DNA from: Yamagishiella unicocca
Taxonomy: Eukaryota; Chlorophyta; Chlorophyceae; Chlamydomonadales; Volvocaceae
Assembly: GCA_003116995.1 (NCBI GenBank)
Contig: BDSL01000052.1
Coordinates: 62,001-126,000, forward strand
Direction of reading: 5' to 3'
DNA: 64,000 nucleotides
Shown here: positions 24,201 to 33,896 of the stretch, one piece after another
How positions within the stretch are numbered: the first letter of the stretch is position 1
Layout of the letters: every line of letters starts with the position of its first letter
Translations under genes and position numbers: made by a program
The notes under the pieces: generated by a model
The model's input: only the letters and a program-made list of their open reading frames with translations
Told to the model about the DNA's origin: nothing
Database searches by the model: none

Positions 24201-27200
24201 TGGTGGCGGCGGCGGTGGAGGAGGCGGCGGCGGTGGAGAAGGTGGTGGTGGCAGCGGCGGTGGCGGCGGCGGTGGAGGTGGTGGTGGCGGTGGTGGCGGC
24301 GGCGGTGGAGGTGGTGGCGGCGGTGGTGGAGGTGGCGGCGGTGGTGGAGAAGGTGGTGGTGGCAGCGGCGGTGGTGGAGGTGGCGGCGGTGGTGGAGAAG
24401 GTGGTGGTGGTGGCGGCGGTGGCGGAGGCGGAGGTGGCGGAGGTGGTGGAGGTGGTGGCGAGGGAGGCGGCGGCGATGGCGGCGGCGGTGATGGAGGTTT
24501 TGGCGGCGGCGGACTCGGAGGCAGCGGGGGCGGTGGTGAGGGTGGTGATGGAGGTGGTGACGGGGGCGGTGGTGATGGAGGCTGAGGCGGTGGTGGGCTC
24601 GGTGGCCTCGGTGGCGGTGGTGAGGGTGGCGATGGAGGCGGTGACGGGGGCGGAGGTGATGGAGGCTGAGGCGGTGGTGGGCTTGGTGGCAGTGGTGGCG
24701 GTGGTGAGGGTGGCAATGGAGGTGGTGATGGCGGCGGTGGTGATGGAGGCTGAGGCGGTGTCGGGTTGGGAGGTATTGGGGGTGGGGGTGAGGGTGGCAA
24801 TGGAGGTGGTGACGGGGGCGGTGGTGATGGAGGCTGAGGCGGTGGTGGGCTCGGTGGCCTCGGTGGGGGTGGTGAGGGTGGCGATGGAGGTGGTGATGGG
24901 GGCGGAGGTGATGGAGGTTTAGGCGGTGGTGGGCTCGGTGGCCTCGGTGGGGGTGGTGAGGGTGGCGATGGAGGCGGTGACGGGGGCGGAGGTGATGGAG
25001 GCTGAGGCGGTGGTGGGCTTGGTGGCAGTGGTGGCGGTGGTGAGGGTGGCAATGGAGGTGGTGACGGGGGCGGAGGCGATGGAGGCTGAGGCGGTGGTGG
25101 GCTCGGTGGCAGTGGTGGCGGTGGTGAAGGTGGCGATGGAGGTGGTGATGCGAGCGGAGGTGATGGAGGCTGAGGCGGTGGTGGGCTCGGTGGCCTCGGT
25201 GGCGGCGGTGAGGGTGGCGATGGAGGTGGTGACGGGGGCGGAGGTAATGGAGGCTGAGGCGGTGGTGGGCTCGGTGGCCTCGGTGGCGGTGGTGAGGGTG
25301 GTGATGGAGATGGTGACGGAGGGGAAGGCGATGGAGGCTGAGGCGGTGGTGGGCTCGGTGGCCTCGGTGGAGGCGACGAGGGTGGCGATGGAGGCGGTGA
25401 CGGGGGTGGAGGAGATGGAGGCTGAGGCGGTGGTGGGCTTGGTGGCAATGGTGGCGGTGGTGAAGGTGGTGATGGAGGTGGTGATGGCGGCGGTGGTGAT
25501 GGAGGCTGAGGTGGTGGTGGGCTCGGCGGCCTCGGTAGTGGTGGTGAGGGTGGCGATGGAGGCCGTGGCGGAGGCGGTGGCGATGGAGGCTGAGGCGGTG
25601 GTGGGCTCGGTGGCAGTGGTGGCGGTGGTGATGGAGGTGGTGATGGCGGCGGTGGTGATGGAGGCTGAGGTGGTGGTGGGCTCGGCGGCCTCGGTGGTGA
25701 TGGTGAGGGTGGCGATGGAGGTGGTGACGGGGGCGGAGGTGACGGAGGCTGAGGCGGTGGAGGGCTCGGTGGGCTTGGTGGCGGTGGTGAAGGTGGTGAT
25801 GGAGGTGGTAACGGTGGCGGTGGTGATGGAGGCTGAGGCGGTGGTGGGCTCGGTGGCCTCGGTGGTGGTGGTGAGGGTGGCGATGGAGGTGGTGACGGTG
25901 CCGGTGGCGATGGAGGCTGAGGCGGTGGTGGGCTCGGTGGCCTCGGTGGCGGTGGTGAGGGTGGCGATGGAGGTGGTGATGGGGGCGGTGGTGATGGAGG
26001 CTGAGGCGGTGGTGGGCTCGGTGGCCTCGGTGGCGGTGGTGAGGGTGGCGATGGAGGTGGTGACGGCGGCGGTGGTGATGGAGGCTGAGGCGGTGGTGGG
26101 CTCGGTGGCCTCGGTGGCGGTGGTGAGGGTGGTGATGGAGGCGGTGACGGAGGCGGAGGTGATGGAGGCTGAGGCGGTGGTGGGCTTGGTGGGCTCGGTG
26201 GCGGTGGTGAGGGTGGCGACGGAGGTGGTGATGGCGGCGATGGTGATGGAGGCTGAGGTGGCGGTGGGCTCGGTGGCCTTGGTGGCGGTGGTGACGGTGG
26301 TGATGGAGGTGGTGACGGAGGCGGAGGTGATGGAGGCTGAGGCGGTGGTGGGCTCGGTGGCCTCGGTGGCGGTGGTGAGGGTGGTGATGGCGGTGGTGAC
26401 GGCGGCGGTGGTGATGGAGGCTGAGGTGGCGGTGGGCTCGGTGGCCTTGGTGGCGGTGGTGACGGTGGTGATGGAGGTGGTGACGGAGGCGGAGGTGATG
26501 GAGGCTGAGGCGGTGGTGGGCTCGGTGGCCTCGGTGGCGGTGGTGAGGGTGGTGATGGAGGTGGTGACGGGGGCGGTGGCGATGGAGGCTGAGGCGGTGG
26601 TGGGCTCGGTGGCCTCGGTGGCGGTGGTGAAGGTGGTGATGGAGGTGGTGACGGGGGCGGAGGTGATGGAGGCTGAGGCGGTGGTGGGCTCGGTGGCCTC
26701 GGTGGCGGTGGTGAGGGTGGCGATGGAGGTGGTGACGGGGGAGGAGGTGACGGAGGCTGAGGCGGTGGTGGGCTCGGTGGCCTCGGTGGCGGTGGTGAGG
26801 GTGGCGATGGAGGTGGTGACGGGGGTGGAGGAGATGGAGGCTGAGGCGGTGGTGGGCTCGGTGGCCTCGGTGGCGGTGGTGAGGGTGGCGATGGAGGTGG
26901 TGACGGGGGCGGAGGTGATGGAGGCTTAGGCGGTGGTGGGCTCGGTGGCCTCGGTGGCGGTGGTGAGGGTGGCGATGGAGGTGGTGACGGGGGTGGAGGA
27001 GATGGAGGCTGAGGCGGTGGTGGGCTCGGTGGCCTCGGTGGTGGTGGTGAGGGTGGCGATGGAGGCTGAGGCGGTGGTGGGCTCGGCGGCCTCGGTGGCG
27101 GTGGTGAGGGCGGCGATGGAGGCGGTGGAGGGGGCGGAGGTGATGGTGGCCGCGGCGGCGGTGGGCTGGGGGGCGTCGGTGGCGGCGATGGGGGTGGTGG

Positions 27201-30200
27201 CGATGGCGGGGGTGACGGGGGCGTTGGCGATGGAGGAGGTGACGGGGGCCGTGGTGATGGAGGCAATGGCGGGGGTGGGCGCGGTGGCGGCGGCGATGGT
27301 GGTAGAGGGGGGGTTGGAGGAGGGGAAGGGGGAGGTGGTGATGGAGGCTGCGGCGGTTTTGGGCTGGGGGGGCTTGGAGGTGGAGAAGGCGGAGGGGATG
27401 GCGGCGATGGAGGCGCCGGCGGGGGTGGCCTAGGCGGCCGGGGCGGTTTAGGGCTAGGGGGCGTCGGGGGTGGTCGGGGTGAGGGAAGCGGCGGACTTGG
27501 TCGTGGTGAAGGCCGCGGTGGTGGCATGGGCGGTAACGGTGGACGTGGTGGTGGCGCGGGTGGATTTGGAGGAACTGGCGGTGGGGTCGGCGGCAGTGGA
27601 GGTGGTGATGGTGGCGGTGGAGGTCGCGGTGGAGGTGGTCGAGGTGACAGCGTCGGCCGAAACGGCCACGCTCCGGGCCATTTCCCGGGCGCCGTGGGAG
27701 GCAGGGGTGGCTGCGGAGGTGCGACACGCAGCGGCGAGGATGGCGGCAACGGCGGGAGGCGCGGAGGCCGGGGCGGGTTCATCACAGTGCCAGAAGCAGC
27801 CGGAGGTAACGGAGGCGCAGATGGTGTATTCGGCGGACTAGCTGACACGGAAACGCTAGGGAGCGGCACGATGGGCGAGCTCATTTCGCAAAACTCCTGG
27901 CGCTCGTAAAACACGCCGTAGTAGTCGAATGGACCGTCAATGTCTTTCGGACCCACGATCGTGTAGTTCCGGTCCTTGAGCTGCGAGGAGAACTTGTCCC
28001 AGCAGCACTTGCCGTGCGGCGCAATGACGTTCACGTAACCAGCTGCGGGCACGAGCGGACAGCGCATGGCAGGTGTGGAGGAGCCGTAACGGGTTGGGAT
28101 GGCAGGGCGGCGGGAGCAGTATGCAGGGCGGCGGGGTGCTGCTTGATGCATGTGGGGTGCTACTTGATGCATGTGGGGTGCTACTTGATGCATGTGGGGT
28201 GCTGCTTGATGCTTGTGGGGTGCAACTTGATGCATGTAGGGTGCTGTTTGCTAGATGTGGGGTCCTACTTGATGCATGTGGGGTGCAACTTGACGCATGT
28301 AAAGGAATGACCTGCGATATCAAGCATCACATAGGTTGCTCTGCGGACGCGTACCTGTGGGTTATCTTAATCCTAGGAGCAATACCGTATCCGTTAGTTG
28401 TTGCATGCTGTTGCATGCATGCAACCGTACTGCACTTCACCGCCGAACATCATCCGCCATTTTGCACAAAGATTACTCAGGACTCATTGCAGATAGAGAT
28501 GGGCCCTCAGGTAAGGCAGAAGCACATGCTACACTCACCGATGTGCCCGATGGTTCTACCTCTTGGTCTGGAACCCACTGTAACCGTTACAACAACTCAC
28601 CTTCTCCGGTATCGTCGTTGTACCATTGCCACCCGTAGCCGTCAAGGTTGGAAACGGTGATGTTATACTGGAAGGGTTTATTGTCGTAGTGGATAGGGCC
28701 GTAATAACGCGACAAAGACCATGATCCAGCAGCTCCTGAAGCTCTGTAGTACTTAATGATCTGGTATGAAACAATCCTGCAAATACAGGGCAGCCAGTTA
28801 AAGGAGAGACGTGTGAGCGTCGGTACGCCCGAAGCTACAACGGAGGTGCGTATAGCCTCCTTTGCAGCTAGCGCAAGACGCACGCGTGCGTCTTGGACGA
28901 CAAGTGCAGAGCGAGCTATGCACGAACTATATTGGTTGCTCTCCTCCCAACCCCATGCAAGTCTTCCCCCCTGTGCGTCGGGGAGCTCTGAAAACACGAT
29001 AGGCGTCTGAACGTGGAACGGCATACATCGCTTATTACTCTGTACCAATTGTCTTCGAAGGAGATGGACCTTCCCTAGCTCCGTTCAGATGTTAAGTCCC
29101 ATTCACGCACCTACCTGTGCCAGTCCTTGCAGACGCCTGGATGGCCCGTCAAGTTGCTAGGACGACGGAGGGGGGGAGCGAAGGGCGAAGGACAAGGCAA
29201 CTCCTTATTTCGTGCAGAGCTGGTACTAGAGAGACGGGGTACGTAGCTGCGGCCGCAGGCTGGTGTATTCCCCAGATAGCAGCGCAACACAGCACGGCAG
29301 CAAATAAAGCCCCGGCGCCGGCAGGCGGTGAGGTTAGCCTCCACCCCAAGCCAAGCTTACATGGTCCGAAGCTTGGTCATCATGAGCCAGGTGCTGGGGA
29401 TGGGGCCAGTAACGAGACCCATTCCGGTCTCATCACTCACATCTCTGCGAGCAGGTGCGATAAATCAGGGACACACGTGAAACGGGGGCCGGGACGGGGA
29501 TGGATGGAACGTACCGGGACGGGGATGGATGGAACGTACCGCAGATAGAGGCGGATGGGGCAGCAGCCGTAGGTGACATACATACATCAGCAACCCTAGC
29601 CCTGCACTCACATGAGCTCGAGGTTGCCGAACAAAGCCCACTCGGCGGGCAGCTGTCCCTCCACCGCAGTGTTGCTGTACCACAGCGGCGCCCCGTGCCG
29701 GGCATCTAATGTGCGCTTGAGGGTGATGCGGCGCAAAGTGTCGGGCAGGAACTTCCGAGCAGCCACGGGGTCAGCCACGTTCGGCAGCCAGCCAATGGGC
29801 AGGGTCTGGTTGCCTTGGCTCACATATTTCAGCGCCTTACTAAGCGGCTCGCTCCATTCCTCACGCGCCCGACCAGTCCACCTGCGGGCACATACATACA
29901 GGCACGAGGTGGGGGTCAGGTGCGCAAGGCAGGAACGCATCGACGGAAGACCGGAGTCATACACGAGTGGGAGGGGCGACGACGCAAACGGCTTGCAACC
30001 ACGCACATGCATGGGGCAACGTTACTCCCAGCCGGCAGCATGGAGCTGCATCGCACCGCATGAAAGGGGCCAGCCAGGACGATTGCAGCTCGGGGCAGGA
30101 TTAGCATAAGGGGCTTAGCACTCACCTGATTGCGTTCAGCTCCGAGAAAGGGGTGAACAGGCACGTTTTCATGGCGAAACTGCGGAGCGCCAACCTAGGG

Positions 30201-33200
30201 TTGAAGCTGGAGGTTTCATTGTCCGCCGACGCCCTGGCGACACCCTTGTCCGCTGTAAACGCAAGGCACACGCAGAGGGAGTGCCGCAGATAGATGTGAG
30301 TTACTGCAGGTTGGTGCGATGTGCGCACACAATATGGCTACTCGTTTGTCCGTTGTCAACTGCCAGCGTACTACACCCTTGCACTGGCCCATTGTACACG
30401 CCTGGAAGCGCCTTTTTAAGTGAATATTCTGGATATGTCCCGGCGTGATGTGACCTTTCACACATCGCGATGTTTTGCAGCGGCGACGTTGGCGGCCTGA
30501 AGACACAGCACTCACATCCGAGTAGGCTGAAGTAACTGCCTGGAATCTCCGTCCCATTCTTGTCTGTCTTGGGATCATACGACCAAGTGGAAGGGTTAAA
30601 CCTGAGGGTAATAAGCGGCACAACACGCAAGCAACGTAAGGGCACTCGCTCGGTCAAAGCAGGGCTTACATACGCCGGATAGCTAACCGCGCACCGCAAG
30701 CGCACAGCAGCAGCAGGGGTGGGCCCCCATGCATGCCCCTCTCACGCCCGCTGCACTTACAGATTCCAAGTAGAGTTGTCAATCCCCCACTGATTCACAT
30801 GGGTACCCAGCAGCTGGTGCCGTCGGCGGAAAACAACGTCCTCAAAGAAGCTGCAATGTGTGCGGGGAAAAGCCAGGGGAAGAGTAGATAGGCGAGTCAA
30901 ACAGCAAGGAAGTAGCCCGACAGGTCGATAACCAGCAACTACTGTAACAGTTATTACTATTTGTTGTTGTAACGGTCTGTTGTACTACTGTCTGGAGCCC
31001 ACTGTCACAATTACTACTACTGTGCGTGACGCGAGTTGCGCTGCCCCTCCAGGGCCCTCTCGCACTTCCGGTCGCCACTTACATTTCCTCCAGCGGCAGG
31101 CACACGAGCTCATCTACCATGCTGAAGGAAGGAGGGTCTATGATGTCGATCTCAGGGTGGTGCCAGGCAGCGGTGTGACGGAGCGAGCTGTAGGCCCGAG
31201 GGGTGCGCAGTGGCGTGGGGTTGCCGTAAGGGGAGAGGTTGAGGTTAGGCAGCAGCGACATTGCTGAAGGTAAATTTGTAAAACCAATCGCGCGTACATA
31301 ACATCTGAGTGTTACTTTTGAGGACCAAACGAACAACATGTCATGCGCACGGTAACAAAGCTGGGTTTAGCTTCTGCAGCAGCAGAGTGCGCCAGGGCCG
31401 TTAGCGTGTTTTATTTTGGTGCAAAATTTTACTGAAAAGCTCGAATAAATTGTTGTGATAACGAAAGAGTGGAAAAGGTGGGAAAACGACGATGGTTGGA
31501 CGGGAGTAAGAGTAATCGCGCTGCGCGTACACTGTCACTAGCTGTGTTTGCCTCACTCGGCAGCTAGCGTGATTGTCATCATCCAATTGGCTGCCTGGCT
31601 CCCATGCCGGTGGGACGGCAGCCGCAGCAACAGGCCACCACTACTCACAGTCGTGTCACCGAGTTGCGAGGCACGGCCGGCGCCTTCTTCACTTCGTCGT
31701 AAAACATGATGCGAGCCGCCGTGTCGTTTCGGTATCGTGTTCCGGTGATAGAGAAGGTTGGGGTATCGGTACTGGTGCATGCGACCGTCAAGTAGGGGTC
31801 ATCAACACCGAGTGGCGGAATGGCGCCTCGAGCACTGTAGGCGTTGAAATCGCACACGCTGGGGCGTGGGTCGGTACCCCTGTATCCGAGAGGGATGCAT
31901 GTACAATTGAGCGGCGGAGCAGGAGCACGGATTTATTCACAGGAAAGAAAAGGGATCCAGCCTGCTGGTTAGTTGGCCCGCCAGCAGTTGGTTCGTTTTC
32001 ATCACGCATAGGAGTCTTGAAAGGAAACGCGCGGCGTACACACAACTAACCCTCACGGCTTGCTTGTATTCAATTATGCTTCATGAAACAGGTGGCTTTA
32101 AGCAAGCCCATCATTCATGAGCCTACATGATACGAGCGAATCATGCATGGGTTTGACATCTAAGCGCTAAGCGTTTTCGTTGACGGCATCCCACTTGTGA
32201 CGTTGCCCACGACGCCGTACGCAGCCTTCCAGCCTACGTCTTTCATGGCTCCTACGTTCCGTTGGTGATCGGGCGGCCAGGACGACTCGCTCGGTGAGCA
32301 TTTTCGCGCGTGCGGACCCACGTTTCCATATGCAAACGGCTTATAGCTAAGCCGCCGTGGAGCGACAGGTCGATGGATTGCGCCATCAGACCGTACAGGG
32401 GCAATGGAAAAGTCCGCGCGCGGCTGAGCGAATACATGCCTATAGCGGTGCAGCAACTAACCGAGCACGTACAGGTACAGCCGGCCTACGGCTTTCTGAT
32501 ACGTTGGGACCCATTCGCCATTCACGCATAGTGCCTTCCAGTACCGCCTACGTCGTCAGACCCACCATTCAGGGTAGATGCTGCACCATTCGGGATCCGT
32601 GCTTCTGGGTGGCTGCGTGAAATCGAACGACTGGTCCAGCAAGCTCAGAGCGCAGCACGTGGTGTTCCTCTCACCGAGGGCGGCACCTGCGTTACGAAAT
32701 GGTTGATTGGGGAATGTTGCACTATAGGGCGGAGCAATATGACGGATGGATCGAGACCCTGGTTTAGGATATATGTCAGGACCGCGTGGGCAGATATGTC
32801 CATGGTTAGTTCGTTAGGTGCGACGGTGTTGGTTACAGTGCCCACCTGCGCCCATTCTATCACATAGTAACCACGGCAACAAACGTACATATCGTCCTCA
32901 CAACACCGTACCTCCCGGCTCGCAGTACGTCTGGGTGGCGCAGTCAGGGGCACACGCCGCTGCCGAGCGGTAGTACTGCGCGCTGCAGCGCTTGATGCAG
33001 CGCCAGGGCGCAGTCCCGAAGCCAATGCGGGTAGCCACCTCAGGCCGGCTCCACAAGTTGGTGTCGCCGCTCATGAGAAAGATTAGAAGGGCCTTGTCTG
33101 CGCACCGGAAAAGCAGCGAGAGCGAGAAAAGGAAGTTGGATCGCTGCTGGCCTTCTTGCGAAAGAGGACGCACATGTATGCAAGATGGTTAGCGGCGGAT

Positions 33201-33896
33201 TTTTCAGAACGGAGTGATGCGGCCGTTTCCTTGAGGCCTTGGCTTGCTTGCTCAAGTAGGCTCGGCGCGGCCTGCCCAATGCACCTGCCTCGCACAATGT
33301 GGCTCGCTGTTTTGCCGATGTGTGCAAGACCTATTACCCCCAGGAGATTGCACGCGGCGCTTTCATGTCACAATTCCGCGTCTGTGCAACCCACAACATC
33401 GGGATCGTGTTCGGTCATGGGCAATTATTGGTGCAACTCGACCTTGGATGCATTTGCCATTCCGGGGGGAGGGCAGCCTTCACGTCATTCAGACACAAGT
33501 GCAGACATGCAAGGCGCCAATTGGGAGAAGCCATGGAGGGTTGGTCATGTGGGGATGTATGAGGCAAGGTTAGAAAGACCGTTTCCAAACCATGAACGAA
33601 TGTGGGTCCCAGTAGGTGAACTTGGAAGTGTGGGCAGGACGCTGCTACGCGAATCCCCACGCCGACCCGACCATCGTTATGATCCCTGTGGCGTAGAAGA
33701 AAGCCTTACGCTGCTCATTCATGTCGTCAGCGGCATTCCAGGGTCCGTAGGCATTGGCGCTCCGCATAACGGACGCCAGGTAGCAGCCAACGAGCAGCAC
33801 AGCAAGGAACCTTGCCGGCAGTGTACGAGGTCCGCATCTTTGAAAGGAAGCAACGCCGTATACTGGGTCATGTATCGGCCGTTTGGCAAGCGTCAT
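9228..33896 (-). CDS. Giant stalked LRR / Pro-rich / multi-pass membrane protein, 5,255 aa
   Basis: Twenty-five exons (high to low): 33896-33710, 33097-32912, 32686-32566, 31879-31649, 31187-31083, 30850-30761, 30601-30516, 30252-30126, 29881-29612, 29444-29361, 29156-29115, 28776-28601, 28042-20163, 19768-19592, 19372-18864, 17670-17487, 17078-16217, 15862-15693, 15053-14843, 14674-12914, 12610-12264, 11929-10936, 10571-10450, 10236-9918, 9754-9228. All phases agree and the sum is 5,256 codons. Start: first ATG of the open first exon. Approximate domains: signal peptide 1-49 ending ANA before [13 protein letters not shown]; Cys-rich LRR ectodomain to 568; Pro-rich shaft 700-3050; Ig-like region 3195-3423; membrane segments near 3725-3755, 3775-3790, 3797-3820, 4985-5005, 5010-5032, 5040-5062 and 5081-5100; hydrophilic loop between the third and fourth. 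The membrane part recalls protist TRP-like or polytopic surface proteins, but I cannot name a family. It is a paralogue of the plus-strand gene from 41367. The exon 15862-15693 uses an unusual AAG acceptor. Function unknown; adhesion or mechanosensing is inference. Confidence 0.85.
12633..12677 (-). repeat. Dispersed CCCACTGTAAC element, copy a
   Basis: On the minus strand it reads GGCTCTACCACATGGTCCTG and then GGCCCACTGTAACAGTTATT. It lies in the intron between the exons at 14674-12914 and 12610-12264. Related copies are at 28549-28593 and about 30988-31020. Confidence 0.55.
12914..14674 (-). CDS. Exon encoding FRPGRG-repeat cytoplasmic loop
   Basis: 587 residues, entered and left in phase 1. 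Composition is Gly/Arg/Asp-rich and hydrophilic, with about seven copies of (G/S)FRPGRG at semi-regular spacing and a 75-residue tandem unit (225 bp at DNA level). It lies between the third and fourth membrane segments, so with the neighbouring exons at 15053-14843, 12610-12264, 11929-10936 and 10571-10450 it forms a loop of about 1,160 residues. RG-rich repeats can bind nucleic acid or protein partners; here that is speculation. Confidence 0.8.
13761..14285 (-). repeat. 225-bp tandem coding repeat (75-aa unit)
   Basis: The landmark CCGTGCCATGGCCGCCTCT recurs at 13761, 13986 and 14211, exactly 225 bp apart. The unit encodes two FRPGRG motifs and keeps the frame; more diverged copies flank it. 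Confidence 0.85.
15394..15678. repeat. (CCCCG)n satellite, about 57 pure copies
   Basis: An uninterrupted pentanucleotide array lies in the intron after the membrane exon 15862-15693 of the giant gene. On the coding strand it is (GGGGC)n and begins about 15 bases after the splice donor, so the nascent transcript would carry a G-rich array able to form G-quadruplexes. Confidence 0.95.
15909..15987 (+). repeat. Dispersed ~80-bp repeat, copy 4
   Basis: Same family as the copies at 1859, 1942 and 4372, with a few substitutions (GAGATGCATGCTGGGGAACT). It lies in an intron of the giant gene, antisense to it. Confidence 0.8.
17095..17200. repeat. GGT/GGC-rich microsatellite in an intron of the giant gene
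   Basis: Runs of GGTGGTGGTGGCGGTGGT. On the transcribed sense (minus) strand this is a CCACCGCCACC tract just upstream of the acceptor at 17079, so it may serve as the polypyrimidine-like stretch. Confidence 0.75.
17671..18863 (-). other. 1.2-kb intron with an unexplained coding-like stretch
   Basis: This is the intron between the Ig-like exon and the next conserved exon (17670-17487), whose phases match directly. Around 17850-17955 (minus) lies an open stretch with strong coding-type codon use that reads [19 protein letters not shown]. Its phase does not join the flanking exons and the paralogue lacks it, so I leave it unassigned. Confidence 0.3.
18864..19372 (-). CDS. Exon encoding a bacterial-type Ig-like domain
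   Basis: The exon reads [17 protein letters not shown], then [14 protein letters not shown], and closes with [19 protein letters not shown]. The pattern F-x-EPV-x-x-F followed after some 100 residues by PAGA-x-D-x-x-GN matches the layout of bacterial adhesin Ig-like domains, whose repeats end in AGNP. The preceding exon (19768-19592) ends [19 protein letters not shown], also typical of such domains. The homologous exon in the plus-strand paralogue is 62286-62884. The domain name is inferred from pattern only. Confidence 0.6.
19396..19441. repeat. GGGTT-type microsatellite
   Basis: Runs of TTGGGTTGGG. On the sense (minus) strand of the giant gene it is CCAAC-rich and sits upstream of the acceptor of the Ig-like exon. 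Confidence 0.8.
19887..19998. repeat. 28-bp minisatellite, 4 copies
   Basis: Units begin GGATCCAACCTGATGCCCCG and recur at 19887, 19915, 19943 and 19971 with a few substitutions. Intronic in the giant gene. Confidence 0.85.
20163..28042 (-). CDS. Single 7,880-bp exon encoding the Pro-rich shaft
   Basis: Enters in phase 1 after a GCAG acceptor and leaves in phase 0 at CAG/GTGCGT, giving about 2,627 residues without a stop. It opens with a conserved globular piece ([20 protein letters not shown]), also found in every cassette of the plus-strand paralogue. It then runs about 2,350 residues of [18 protein letters not shown] and polyproline, and ends in a conserved Cys segment ([13 protein letters not shown]). 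Ser-(Pro)n is the substrate pattern for prolyl hydroxylation and arabinosylation in algal cell-wall and flagellar glycoproteins. The tract shows sub-blocks: 27-residue [16 protein letters not shown] units between about 24.5 and 27.1 kb, a nearly pure polyproline block at about 23.6-24.4 kb, and 350-410-bp longer units at about 22.3-23.4 kb. Confidence 0.9.
28137..28303. repeat. 21-bp minisatellite, about 8 copies
   Basis: Unit CTTGATGCATGTGGGGTGCT with variants, in the intron just upstream of the 7.88-kb exon of the giant gene. Confidence 0.85.
28549..28593 (+). repeat. Dispersed CCCACTGTAAC element, copy b
   Basis: Reads GGTTCTACCTCTTGGTCTGG and then AACCCACTGTAACCGTTACA on the plus strand, in another intron of the giant gene. 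Confidence 0.55.
29295..29407 (-). other. 113-bp tract identical to cassettes 2 and 3 of the plus-strand paralogue
   Basis: By eye, the last 47 bases of the exon ending at 29361 and the first 66 bases of its intron match 50757-50869 and 55317-55429 base for base. The flanks diverge on both sides. Cassette 1 differs within the tract; cassette 4 shares the exon part but its intron diverges soon after the donor. This is the signature of a recent gene-conversion tract. Confidence 0.75.
30935..31020 (+). repeat. Dispersed CCCACTGTAAC element, copy c, with inverted flank
   Basis: The core TCTGGAGCCCACTGTCACAA is flanked by ACAGTTATTACTATTTG on one side and ATTACTACTACTGT on the other, hinting at an imperfect inverted repeat. 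Intronic in the giant gene. Confidence 0.45.

Larger units (their letters stand above)
28601..33896 (-). other. Ectodomain exons of the giant minus-strand gene (exons 1-12)
   Basis: Twelve short exons encode about residues 1-568. After the signal peptide comes an LRR N-cap-like segment ([20 protein letters not shown], similar in layout to plant ALLAFK caps). Next are paired cysteines ([15 protein letters not shown]) and a Trp/Tyr-rich middle. Two plant-type leucine-rich repeats follow ([30 protein letters not shown]), and then CKDWHR and a Tyr-rich stretch. Exon sizes 186, 121, 231, 105, 90, 86, 127, 270, 84, 42 and 176 match those of each cassette in the plus-strand paralogue exactly, apart from a 3-base difference in one exon of cassettes 2-4. 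Confidence 0.85.

Noticed and set aside
23396..26929. Long plus-strand ORFs (508 and 667 codons, Met/Glu/Ala/Val-rich) and similar frames opposite the Pro-rich exon
   Set aside because: They are antisense or shifted readings of the repetitive Pro codons (GGTGGAG-type repeats). They have no splice, start or composition support, while the minus frame continues into conserved domains on both sides.
20915..27727. 2,270-codon minus-strand ORF rich in His and Arg
   Set aside because: Shifted frame of the Pro-rich exon (CCACCG read as CAC/CGC). It does not join the conserved exons.
28137..28303. CRISPR-like array (regular 21-bp repeats)
   Set aside because: Units are contiguous with no spacers and lie in a eukaryotic intron; this is a minisatellite.
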